A stretch of DNA of 11,552 nt from Clostridiales bacterium (GTDB lineage Bacteria > Bacillota > Clostridia > Oscillospirales > Oscillospiraceae), in assembly GCA_019421525.1 (NCBI GenBank), contig JAHZFC010000065.1:1-11552 (forward strand), given 5' to 3'. The position numbers and the translations under genes were made by a program. The notes beneath the pieces are model-generated. The model was given only the letters and a program-made list of their open reading frames with translations, was not told the origin of the DNA and searched no databases. Below, piece by piece: positions 5,575-11,552 of this stretch (within the stretch, counting starts at the first letter, position 1; each line of letters opens with the position of its first letter).

Positions 5575-6751
5575 GGATATCCTCCCCTCGGTACCGGGCG
5601 ATGGCGGCGCAGTCCTTGTCCCCCCGGCCGGATATGGTAACGACGACGATCTGGTTCCGGCCCATCTGAGGGGCCAGCTTTTTGGCATAGGCCACGGCGT
5701 GGGCCGACTCGATGGCCGGGATGATGCCCTCGGTGCGGCTGAGGTACTCGAAGGCGGCCACCGCCTCTTCATCCGTGACCGGGACATACCGGGCCCGCCC
5801 GGTGTCGTGGAGCATGGCGTGCTCCGGGCCGATGCCCGGGTAGTCCAGGCCAGCGGAGATGGACCACACCGGGGCGATCTGGCCGTACCGGTCCTGGCAG
5901 AAGTAGGACTTCATGCCGTGGAAGATGCCCAGCCGCCCGGTGGCGATGGTGGCAGCCGTCTCCGGGGTATCCACCCCCCGGCCCGCCGCCTCACAGCCGA
6001 TGAGGGCCACGCTCTCGTCGCCCAGGAAGTGGTAGAAGCTGCCGATGGCATTGGATCCGCCCCCCACACAGGCGATCACCGCGTCGGGCAGCCGCCCCTC
6101 TTTCTCCAGCAGCTGCGCCCGGATCTCCCGGGAGATCACCGCCTGGAAGTCCCGGACGATGGTGGGGAAGGGATGGGGCCCCATCACCGAGCCCAGGCAG
6201 TAGTGGGTGTCCGCGATGCGGGCCGTCCACTCCCGGAAGGCGGCGGAGCAGGCGTCCTTCAGGGTGGCGGTGCCGGTGGTCACCGGCACCACCTGGGCCC
6301 CCAGCAGCCGCATCTTGTACACGTTCAGCGCCTGGCGCCGGGTGTCCTCCTCCCCCATGAACACTACGCACTCCATGCCGAACAGCGCCGCCGCCGTGGC
6401 GGTGGCCACTCCGTGCTGGCCCGCCCCGGTCTCGGCGATGAGCCGTGTTTTCCCCATCTTTTTTGCCAGCAGCGCCTGGCCCAGCACATTGTTGATCTTG
6501 TGGGCCCCGGTGTGGTCCAGATCCTCCCGCTTGAGGTAGATCTTGGCGCCCCCCAGGTCCCGGGTCATCCTCTCCGCATAGTACAGCCGGGAGGGCCGCC
6601 CGGCATAGTCGTTGAACAGACCGGTCAGCTCCCGGACGAAGTCCGGGTCGTTTTTATAGTGGTCATAGGCTGTCTCCAGCTCGATGACGGCGTTCATCAG
6701 CGTCTCAGGGATATACTGCCCGCCGTGGATGCCGAATCGTCCCTTGGACAT
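5567..6751 (-). CDS. trpB: Tryptophan synthase beta subunit
   Basis: A 394-residue PLP enzyme that condenses indole with L-serine to form tryptophan. K85 in HTGAHKINN is the PLP-binding lysine. E107 in the AETGAGQHG segment matches the catalytic Glu109 of Salmonella. GGGSN (230-234) binds the cofactor phosphate, and S374 in SGRGDKD faces the pyridine nitrogen. All core residues are present, so the enzyme should be active. Two in-frame ATGs are possible. The one at 6751 is preferred because AAAGGA lies 9 bases upstream and [13 protein letters not shown] is a typical beginning. The one at 6760 overlaps the trpF stop as ATGA but directly abuts that AAAGGA. This is the canonical (TrpB1) form, as expected next to trpA. 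Confidence 0.97.
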   Translation of the reverse strand: MSKGRFGIHGGQYIPETLMNAVIELETAYDHYKNDPDFVRELTGLFNDYAGRPSRLYYAERMTRDLGGAKIYLKREDLDHTGAHKINNVLGQALLAKKMGKTRLIAETGAGQHGVATATAAALFGMECVVFMGEEDTRRQALNVYKMRLLGAQVVPVTTGTATLKDACSAAFREWTARIADTHYCLGSVMGPHPFPTIVRDFQAVISREIRAQLLEKEGRLPDAVIACVGGGSNAIGSFYHFLGDESVALIGCEAAGRGVDTPETAATIATGRLGIFHGMKSYFCQDRYGQIAPVWSISAGLDYPGIGPEHAMLHDTGRARYVPVTDEEAVAAFEYLSRTEGIIPAIESAHAVAYAKKLAPQMGRNQIVVVTISGRGDKDCAAIARYRGEDIHE

Positions 6752-6756
6752 CACTC

Positions 6757-7362
6757 TCATTCCTTTCTTGCGGCGGCCACAGCCGCCAAGATCTTGCTTC
6801 GGTCCTTCCGCCCGTCCGTCTCCACCCCGCTGGACAGGTCCACGCCGCAGGGGCGGAGCGTACGGATGGCAACAGATATATTCTCCGGGTCCAATCCCCC
6901 CGCCAGCAGGTAGGGCCGGCGGAAATTTTCCAGCATGGACCAGTCGAAGGTCCGGCCCGTGCCGCAGCCGTTGTCCAGCACGATCCGGTCCGCCGTGGAG
7001 GCACTGGCCGCCATCAGATCGGCCTGTGACCGGATCTTGAACGCCTTCCAGATCTCCCTGCCCGGGGCCAGGGCCCGCAGGGCGGCGATGTAGTCCCCGC
7101 CCTCGTGCCCGTGGAGCTGGGCCGCCGCGATGGTCCCGTCCTTCAGCAGCCCGGCCACCACCTCCGCCGGCTGGTCCACGAACACACCCACCGGGACCAC
7201 CGCCCGGTCCAGCCGCTCCCGCAGGGCCCGGACCTGGGCCGGCGTCCGGCTCCGGCGGCTCTTGGGGAAGTTGATGATGAAGCCGCACCAGTCGGGCCGG
7301 GCCTCGTTGACATACTCGATGTCGCAGGGGCGGAACAGCCCGCAGATCTTGATCCTGGTCAC
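6757..7362 (-). CDS. trpF: Phosphoribosylanthranilate isomerase
   Basis: A 201-residue TIM barrel, the normal size for the stand-alone enzyme. It performs the Amadori rearrangement of phosphoribosylanthranilate to CdRP. The catalytic Cys is C7 in the N-terminal IKICG motif, and the general acid is D130 in RIVLDN. The phosphate-binding segments GTGRTFDW (134-141) and [11 protein letters not shown] are present. The start is GTG at 7362, overlapping the trpC TGA as GTGA, with a GGGGGG stretch seven bases upstream as ribosome binding site. It is the only non-ATG start chosen in the operon. It is not fused to trpC, unlike the enterobacterial arrangement. Confidence 0.96.
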   Translation of the reverse strand: MTRIKICGLFRPCDIEYVNEARPDWCGFIINFPKSRRSRTPAQVRALRERLDRAVVPVGVFVDQPAEVVAGLLKDGTIAAAQLHGHEGGDYIAALRALAPGREIWKAFKIRSQADLMAASASTADRIVLDNGCGTGRTFDWSMLENFRRPYLLAGGLDPENISVAIRTLRPCGVDLSSGVETDGRKDRSKILAAVAAARKE

Positions 7363-8147
7363 GATGCCGCCCCCCTGAACCGTGCCAGCATGGCGCCCTT
7401 GTCCTTTGCCCTCATGAGGGCCTCGCCGATGAGCACAGCGTCCGCCCCCATGGCCTTCATGGCCGCAGCGTCCTCCGGGCGGCGGACGCCGCTCTCGGCC
7501 ACATAGAGCACACCGGGCGGGATCTGGTCGCGCAGGCGGGCCGCGTTGCCCAGATCCACCGAGAAGTCCTTCAGGTCCCGGTTGTTCACGCCGATGATCT
7601 TCGCCCCGGCGGCCACGGCGGAGGCGATCTCCCCTTCGTCGTGGGCCTCCACCAGCGCGGACAGGCCCAGCTCCTCACAAATGCTCAAATACCGCTCCAG
7701 CGTCCGGGTGTCCAGCAGGGCGCAGATGAGCAGCACGCAGTCCGCCCCCATCAGACGGGCCTGGTAGAGCTGGTACTCGTCCACGGTGAAGTCCTTGCGG
7801 AGCATGGGGGCGTCCACCGCCCGGCGGATGTCCGTAAAGATCCGGTCGGAGCCCAAAAACCACCTGGGCTCGGTCAGGCATGAGATGGCGTCCGCCCCGG
7901 CGGCGGCGTAGTCCCGGGCGATGTCCAGATAGGGGAAGTCCCTGGCGATGACCCCCTTGGAGGGGGATGCCTTCTTCACCTCGCAGATGAAGGAGAGCCC
8001 CTGCTTTTCCATAGCGTCCCGGAACCGCTCGCCCCTCCCCCGTCCCAGGGCCCGGCACTGGTCTCTGATGATATCCAGGCTGTTTTCCGCCTTGTCCGCC
8101 GCCACCCGCTCCCGGGCGTGGGATGCCAGCTGGTCCAGGATGGTCAT
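7359..8147 (-). CDS. trpC: Indole-3-glycerol phosphate synthase
   Basis: A 262-residue TIM-barrel enzyme that closes the indole ring of CdRP with loss of CO2 and water. Conserved catalytic groups are E56 and K58 in [13 protein letters not shown]118 in LRKDF, E167 in VEAHD, the asparagines in GVNNRDL (186-192) and the ESGV motif near the phosphate site. The start ATG at 8147 overlaps the trpD stop as ATGA. GGAGG lies 7 bases upstream, within the end of trpD. It is followed by trpF with a similar overlap. Confidence 0.97.
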   Translation of the reverse strand: MTILDQLASHARERVAADKAENSLDIIRDQCRALGRGRGERFRDAMEKQGLSFICEVKKASPSKGVIARDFPYLDIARDYAAAGADAISCLTEPRWFLGSDRIFTDIRRAVDAPMLRKDFTVDEYQLYQARLMGADCVLLICALLDTRTLERYLSICEELGLSALVEAHDEGEIASAVAAGAKIIGVNNRDLKDFSVDLGNAARLRDQIPPGVLYVAESGVRRPEDAAAMKAMGADAVLIGEALMRAKDKGAMLARFRGAAS

Positions 8148-9178
8148 GGCTCCACCTCCGGGCGATCGCTGACGGCGATGAGCTTTTCCAGCGTCTCCAG
8201 CGCCTTGCCGGAGCCGATGAGCTCCGCCGCCAGAGTGATGCCGTCCTTCATGGTGTCCGCCCTGCCGCCGATATACAGGGAGGCCCCGGCGTTGAGGAGG
8301 ACCGCATCCCGCTTGGGGCCCCGCTCCGTACCGGAGAGGATGGCACGGACGATCTGGGCGTTCTCAGCGGGCGCGCCGCCCCGCAGGTCCTCCCTGGTAC
8401 AGCGCGCCAAGCCGAACTCCTCCGGGGTGACCACATAGGACTTGGACCAGCCGTTCTTGATCTCGCACACCGTGGTGGGGGCGGACAGGGAGATCTCGTC
8501 CAGCTTATCCTGGCCGTACACCACCATCCCCCGCCGCACCCCCAGGCTGATCAGCACCTGGGCCAGGGGAGCCACCAAATACTCGTCATACACCCCCAGC
8601 AGCTGCATGGAGGGGGCGGCCGGGTTGGTCAGGGGGCCCAGGATGTTGAACACCGTGCGAAAGCCCAGCTCCCTGCGGATGGCCCCCACATACTTCATGG
8701 AGGTGTGGTACTTCTGGGCGAAGAAGAAACACATGCCCGCCTCGCGGAGCAGCTCGATGCACCGCCGGGGGCTCTGCTGGATATTGACCCCCAGGGCCTC
8801 CAGGCAGTCCGCCGTGCCGCACTGGGAGGAGGCCGCCCGGTTGCCGTGCTTGGCCACCTTCATCCCCCCCGCCGCAGCCACCAGGCCGGAGGTGGTGGAG
8901 ATGTTGAAGCTGTGGGCGTTGTCCCCCCCGGTGCCCACGATCTCGAACACCTCCATCCCCGTGTCCACACGGGTGGCGTGGGCGCGCATGGCCGCGGCGC
9001 AGCCGGCGATCTCGTCGGTGGTCTCCGCCCGGGCGCTCTTGGTGGACAGGGCGGCCAGAAAGGCGGCGTTCTGGGTGGCGGAGGTCTGGCCGCTCATGAT
9101 CTCGTTCATGACGGCGTATGCCTCGTCATAGGTCAGGTCCTCTTTGTTCACGATCTTCACGATGGCTTCCTTGATCAT
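8144..9178 (-). CDS. trpD: Anthranilate phosphoribosyltransferase
   Basis: A 344-residue enzyme that transfers phosphoribose from PRPP to anthranilate. It has the all-helical N-terminal domain followed by the PRPP-binding GTGGD loop in [14 protein letters not shown]. The [15 protein letters not shown] segment and the [10 protein letters not shown] motif are also present, and the DE pair that binds magnesium appears as LDEIS. It is not fused to TrpG, unlike in Escherichia coli. The start ATG at 9178 lies 3 bases after the trpG stop, with AAGGAG 7 bases upstream inside trpG. It ends with the ATGA overlap to trpC. Confidence 0.97.
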   Translation of the reverse strand: MIKEAIVKIVNKEDLTYDEAYAVMNEIMSGQTSATQNAAFLAALSTKSARAETTDEIAGCAAAMRAHATRVDTGMEVFEIVGTGGDNAHSFNISTTSGLVAAAGGMKVAKHGNRAASSQCGTADCLEALGVNIQQSPRRCIELLREAGMCFFFAQKYHTSMKYVGAIRRELGFRTVFNILGPLTNPAAPSMQLLGVYDEYLVAPLAQVLISLGVRRGMVVYGQDKLDEISLSAPTTVCEIKNGWSKSYVVTPEEFGLARCTREDLRGGAPAENAQIVRAILSGTERGPKRDAVLLNAGASLYIGGRADTMKDGITLAAELIGSGKALETLEKLIAVSDRPEVEP

Positions 9179-9181
9179 CTC

Positions 9182-9751
9182 TCACATCTCCTTGATGAAA
9201 TCCTTCAGCATGGTCCTGCCATCCGGGGTCAGGATGGACTCGGGGTGGAACTGCACCCCAAAGATGGGGTATTCCCGGTGCTGCACCGCCATGATCTCCC
9301 CGTCGTCGGTGGCCGCCGTCACCTTCAGGCAGCCGGGCAGCCGGTCCGGGTCGGCGGCCAGGGAGTGATACCGGGCCACCGGCGCGCGCTGGGGGCAGCC
9401 GGCGAACAGGGGGCAGGCCGGGTCCAGGGTGACCACAGACTGCTTACCGTGCATGAGGTTCCTGGCGTAGGTGACCACCCCGCCGAAGGCCGTGCAGATG
9501 GCCTGGTGCCCCAGGCACACTCCCAGGGTGGGGATGTCCCGGCCCAGCTCCCGTGCCGCCTCCACGAGGACCCCCGCGTCCTCCGGCCGTCCTGGTCCCG
9601 GGGAGAGGATGATATGACTGGGGCCCAGGGCCCGGAGCTGAGCTACGGTCAGCTCGTCGTTGCGGACGACCATGATGTTCGGGTCGATCTCCCCCACCAG
9701 CTGGTAGAGGTTGTAGGAAAAGCTGTCATAGCTGTCGACGAGCAAGATCAT
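9182..9751 (-). CDS. trpG: Anthranilate synthase, glutamine amidotransferase subunit
   Basis: A 189-residue class I glutamine amidotransferase that supplies ammonia to TrpE. The triad is C79 in GVCLGHQ, H169 and E171 in FHPES. The oxyanion-loop PGPGRPEDAG is at 51-60. Many Firmicutes use a TrpG/PabA protein for both anthranilate and aminodeoxychorismate synthesis. Placement directly after trpE makes the tryptophan role primary, and dual use cannot be excluded. The start ATG at 9751 overlaps the trpE stop as ATGA and has AGGAGG 7 bases upstream. Confidence 0.96.
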   Translation of the reverse strand: MILLVDSYDSFSYNLYQLVGEIDPNIMVVRNDELTVAQLRALGPSHIILSPGPGRPEDAGVLVEAARELGRDIPTLGVCLGHQAICTAFGGVVTYARNLMHGKQSVVTLDPACPLFAGCPQRAPVARYHSLAADPDRLPGCLKVTAATDDGEIMAVQHREYPIFGVQFHPESILTPDGRTMLKDFIKEM

Positions 9752-11214
9752 GTCTCCACCTCCTGGGCCAGCTCCAGGGCGCGCATGACCGCCCCGGCCT
9801 TGTTGATGCACTCCTCGTACTCCCGCTCTGGCACGGAGTCGGCCACGATGCCCGCCCCGCTGCGGACGAACACCTTGCCGTTTTTCTGGTAGGCGATGCG
9901 GATGGCGATGCAGGTGTCCATATTCCCGGTGAAGTCGATGTATCCGATGGCCCCGCCGTAAATGCCCCGCTTGTTGTCCTCCAGCTCCCCGATGAGCTGG
10001 CAGGCCCGGATCTTGGGGGCGCCGGACAGGGTGCCCGCGGGGAGCACCGCCTCGATGGCGTCCAGGGCGTCCCGCCCCTCCCGGATCTCCCCCCGGATGG
10101 TGGAGCCGATGTGCATCACATGGGAGAAGCGCTCGATGGTGTGCAGCCGCTCCACCTGGACGGAGCCAAAGGCGCTGATCTTGCCCAGGTCGTTGCGCCC
10201 CAGGTCCACCAGCATACCGTGCTCGGCCAGCTCCTTCTCGTCCGCCAGCAGCTCCGCCTCCAGCGCCCGGTCCTCCTCCCCGGTCTGTCCCCTGGGCTTG
10301 GTGCCCGCCAGGGGGAAGGTGTGGAGCACCCCGTTCTCCAGCTTCACCAGCGTCTCCGGCGAGGCCCCCGCCACCTCCACATCCGTGCCGGAGAAGTAGA
10401 ACATATAGGGGGAGGGGTTGATCGTGCGCAGCATCCGGTAGGTGTTGAGAAGGCTGCCCTCAAAGGGGGCGGACAGGCGGTTGGACAGGACGATCTGGAA
10501 GATATCCCCCTCCCGGATGTGGTCCTTGGCCCGCTCCACCATGGCGCAGAACCGCTCCTTGCCGAACAGCGGCACGATCGGCCCGGTGAGCCGGCCGCCC
10601 CGCTCCCGCCGCTTCTCTCCGGTGCGCAGCAGGTCCCGCAGCCGCTCCAGCTCCAGCACCGCCCGGGCGTGCCCCACCTCCACATCGTCCAGGGACATAT
10701 TCACGATCAGGACGATCTTCTGCCGGAAGTTGTCGAAGGCGATGACCTTGTCAAAGAGCATCACATCCACGTCCTGGAAGGCCTCCTGGTCCTCCGCCTC
10801 CCGCCGTACCGCGGGCTCGCTGTACCCCAGGTAGTCGTAGGAGAAGTAGCCCACCAGCCCGCCGGTGAACGAGGGGAGATGGTCAAATCTGGGGCTCCTG
10901 TGTTCGGCCAGGACCTGCCGCAGATACCCGGATGGGTCGTCGGTGTGGATGCGGATGCCCCCCGCCCGCAGCTCCCCGTCCTTGCAGGTGATCTCCAGCT
11001 TGGGGTCGAAGCCCAGGAAGGTGTACCGCCCCCATCGGTCGTTGGCCCAGGCGGACTCCAGCAGATAGCAGTGGGTGGATACGTTCTTCAGCACCCGCAA
11101 TGCCTCGATGGGCGTGATGAAGTCGGACAGCAGCTCACAGCTCACCGGCAGGATGTCGTAGCGCCCGGTGGCTGCCAGTTCTTTGGCCCGGTCCAGGCTC
11201 GGCGTGATCGTCAT
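9748..11214 (-). CDS. trpE: Anthranilate synthase component I
   Basis: A 488-residue chorismate-utilising enzyme that with TrpG makes anthranilate, the first committed step. The N-terminal domain carries the feedback motif LLES (51-54). Ten residues later comes T65, where the classical LLES-x10-S motif has Ser. The C-terminal chorismate-binding domain has PLAGTKPRG, the DEKELAEH segment, LVDLGRNDLG and TLSGAPK. The start at 11214 is preferred because AAGGGAG (11230-11224) is 9 bases upstream and MTITPSL fits the family N-terminus. An in-frame ATG at 11235 also has a perfect Shine-Dalgarno sequence (AAAGGAG), but it is buried in the hairpin at 11243-11272. Expression should be controlled by the upstream T-box. 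Confidence 0.96.
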   Translation of the reverse strand: MTITPSLDRAKELAATGRYDILPVSCELLSDFITPIEALRVLKNVSTHCYLLESAWANDRWGRYTFLGFDPKLEITCKDGELRAGGIRIHTDDPSGYLRQVLAEHRSPRFDHLPSFTGGLVGYFSYDYLGYSEPAVRREAEDQEAFQDVDVMLFDKVIAFDNFRQKIVLIVNMSLDDVEVGHARAVLELERLRDLLRTGEKRRERGGRLTGPIVPLFGKERFCAMVERAKDHIREGDIFQIVLSNRLSAPFEGSLLNTYRMLRTINPSPYMFYFSGTDVEVAGASPETLVKLENGVLHTFPLAGTKPRGQTGEEDRALEAELLADEKELAEHGMLVDLGRNDLGKISAFGSVQVERLHTIERFSHVMHIGSTIRGEIREGRDALDAIEAVLPAGTLSGAPKIRACQLIGELEDNKRGIYGGAIGYIDFTGNMDTCIAIRIAYQKNGKVFVRSGAGIVADSVPEREYEECINKAGAVMRALELAQEVET

Positions 11215-11242
11215 GTCTGTGTTCTCCCTTCGCATGAAAAAA

Positions 11243-11272
11243 ACTCCTTTGGCAGGGCCCTGCCAAAGGAGT
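11243..11272 (-). terminator. 30-bp perfect palindrome with U-tract before trpE (second leader hairpin)
   Basis: Two 15-base arms (11258-11272 and 11243-11257) are perfect reverse complements with no spacer. On the minus strand the stem is followed by six more T residues (11242-11237). It has the form of an intrinsic terminator and comes after the T-box terminator. Its 3' arm contains AAAGGAG, a Shine-Dalgarno sequence 8 bases before the ATG at 11235, so the stem would also hide that site. Confidence 0.75.
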
Positions 11273-11275
11273 GGG

Positions 11276-11323
11276 AAAAACAAAACGCCCCTGACAGAGC
11301 CCAAATGAACTCTGTCAAGGACG
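11276..11323 (-). terminator. T-box intrinsic terminator
   Basis: A 14-bp stem formed by minus-strand CGTCCTTGACAGAG (11323-11310) and CTCTGTCAGGGGCG (11299-11286) includes two G-U pairs and has a 10-base loop. It is followed by TTTTGTTTTT (11285-11276). CGTCCTTG is also the 3' side of the T-box antiterminator, so the two structures exclude each other. Confidence 0.92.
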
Positions 11324-11552
11324 AACCAAACTGATGTGATCCGCGGTGCCACCTTGCTTCACGGGAACGACCCCGTGCACTTGTCAGGATACCAACATAT
11401 CCCCGGCAACTGACGTATGCCCACACGTCGCAGAATACTGAGAGAGGCCCATCCCCCTCCGTTACCTGCGCCCTCAGCGGTCCATTTGACGACTTGTTTC
11501 TCACCTGACTCTCAGCACCACAGGCTCTCTGTAGAGGCATGATCGCCGTTAT
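11324..11552 (-). promoter_or_regulatory. Trp-specific T-box riboswitch leader of the trp operon
   Basis: The minus strand carries AAGGTGGCACCGCGG (11355-11341), a close match to the T-box consensus AGGGTGGnACCGCG. Upstream are the AGAGAG motif (near 11531-11526), a Stem I apical hairpin, and ATGGACC, where TGG (11484-11482) is the tryptophan specifier followed by a purine. Further hairpins lie at 11412-11429, 11387-11402 and 11360-11377. The UGGC bulge would pair with the GCCA end of tRNA-Trp, whose discriminator base is G in bacteria. Uncharged tRNA-Trp should stabilise the antiterminator (CAAGG with CCUUG, GCGG with UCGU) and allow trp transcription. The 5' end and the promoter lie at or beyond the window edge. 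No Trp-rich leader peptide is seen. Confidence 0.93.

Noticed and set aside
5575..5787. Apparent 5' extension of trpA
   Set aside because: It is out-of-frame trpB sequence. The start at 5574 has a good ribosome-binding site and matches the family length.
5294..6913. Open frame of 539 codons on the plus strand, opposite trpB and trpA
   Set aside because: Same reasoning: it crosses the trpB-trpA junction antisense and has no ribosome-binding site or domain.
6761..7288. Apparent 5' extension of trpB by about 176 codons
   Set aside because: The extension is an out-of-frame reading of trpF, which is intact in its own frame. TrpB begins at 6751 or 6760.
8123..9892. Open frame of 589 codons on the plus strand, opposite trpD and trpG
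   Set aside because: It spans several genes on the other strand, has low-complexity Gly/His/Leu-rich composition and shows no family motif. It is a codon-bias shadow.
10111..11334. Open frame of 407 codons on the plus strand, opposite trpE and running through the leader hairpins
   Set aside because: It is antisense to trpE, crosses the palindromic terminators and has no recognisable protein features.
11211..11540. 109-codon frame across the trp leader, considered as a leader peptide
   Set aside because: It covers the T-box, both terminators and the trpE start, and lacks a run of Trp codons. The leader is explained by the T-box, so ribosome-mediated attenuation is not supported.
11441..11552. 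Several GAG triplets in the leader, considered as a TRAP-binding site
   Set aside because: The triplets are irregularly spaced and belong to conserved T-box elements such as AGAGAG. TRAP sites need about eleven regularly spaced (G/U)AG repeats.

Overview
The window looks like chromosomal housekeeping DNA from a G+C-rich member of the Firmicutes, most likely a Clostridia/Oscillospiraceae-type gut anaerobe. The evidence is a tRNA-dependent T-box leader, a mini-ribonuclease III, a bacterial Rqc2 homologue (RqcH), a MarR regulator beside fatty-acid genes, strong Shine-Dalgarno sequences at almost every start, and high G+C. The taxonomic call is inference. No mobile element, tRNA, rRNA, CRISPR array or phage gene is visible.

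Left part, plus strand (1-1349): the 3' end of fabF, then fabZ three bases later, are the tail of a type II fatty-acid synthesis operon. A MarR-family regulator follows with its own extended -10 promoter and an inverted repeat at the predicted start of transcription, so it may be a FabT-like regulator of the fab genes. A symmetric bidirectional terminator (1397-1432) separates this unit from the converging minus-strand genes.

Middle part, minus strand (1483-4578): mrnC and rqcH form a two-gene unit concerned with the 50S ribosomal subunit (23S rRNA maturation and rescue of stalled 50S-nascent chain complexes). Its promoter contains a 19-bp perfect palindrome. Upstream is a patatin-like acyl hydrolase gene. 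Its promoter lies upstream of a strong terminator hairpin, so the gene may have an attenuated leader.

Right part, minus strand (4792-11552): a complete tryptophan operon in the order trpE-trpG-trpD-trpC-trpF-trpB-trpA, with overlaps or gaps of only a few bases at every junction. It encodes all steps from chorismate to tryptophan. Upstream of trpE is a T-box riboswitch with a UGG (Trp) specifier, a UGGC acceptor-binding bulge and an intrinsic terminator, so the operon should be switched on by uncharged tRNA-Trp. Between the T-box terminator and trpE lies a second, 30-bp perfectly palindromic hairpin with its own U-tract, which buries a Shine-Dalgarno sequence. The 3' arm of the first terminator can pair with the 5' arm of this second hairpin over 12 bp. 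This suggests a chained two-hairpin switch, and it is the most interesting feature of the window.

Two residue-level points are also worth attention. TrpA carries Glu at the position of the classical catalytic Asp60. RqcH carries Glu-Arg where the Bacillus protein, as recalled, has Asp97-Arg98.
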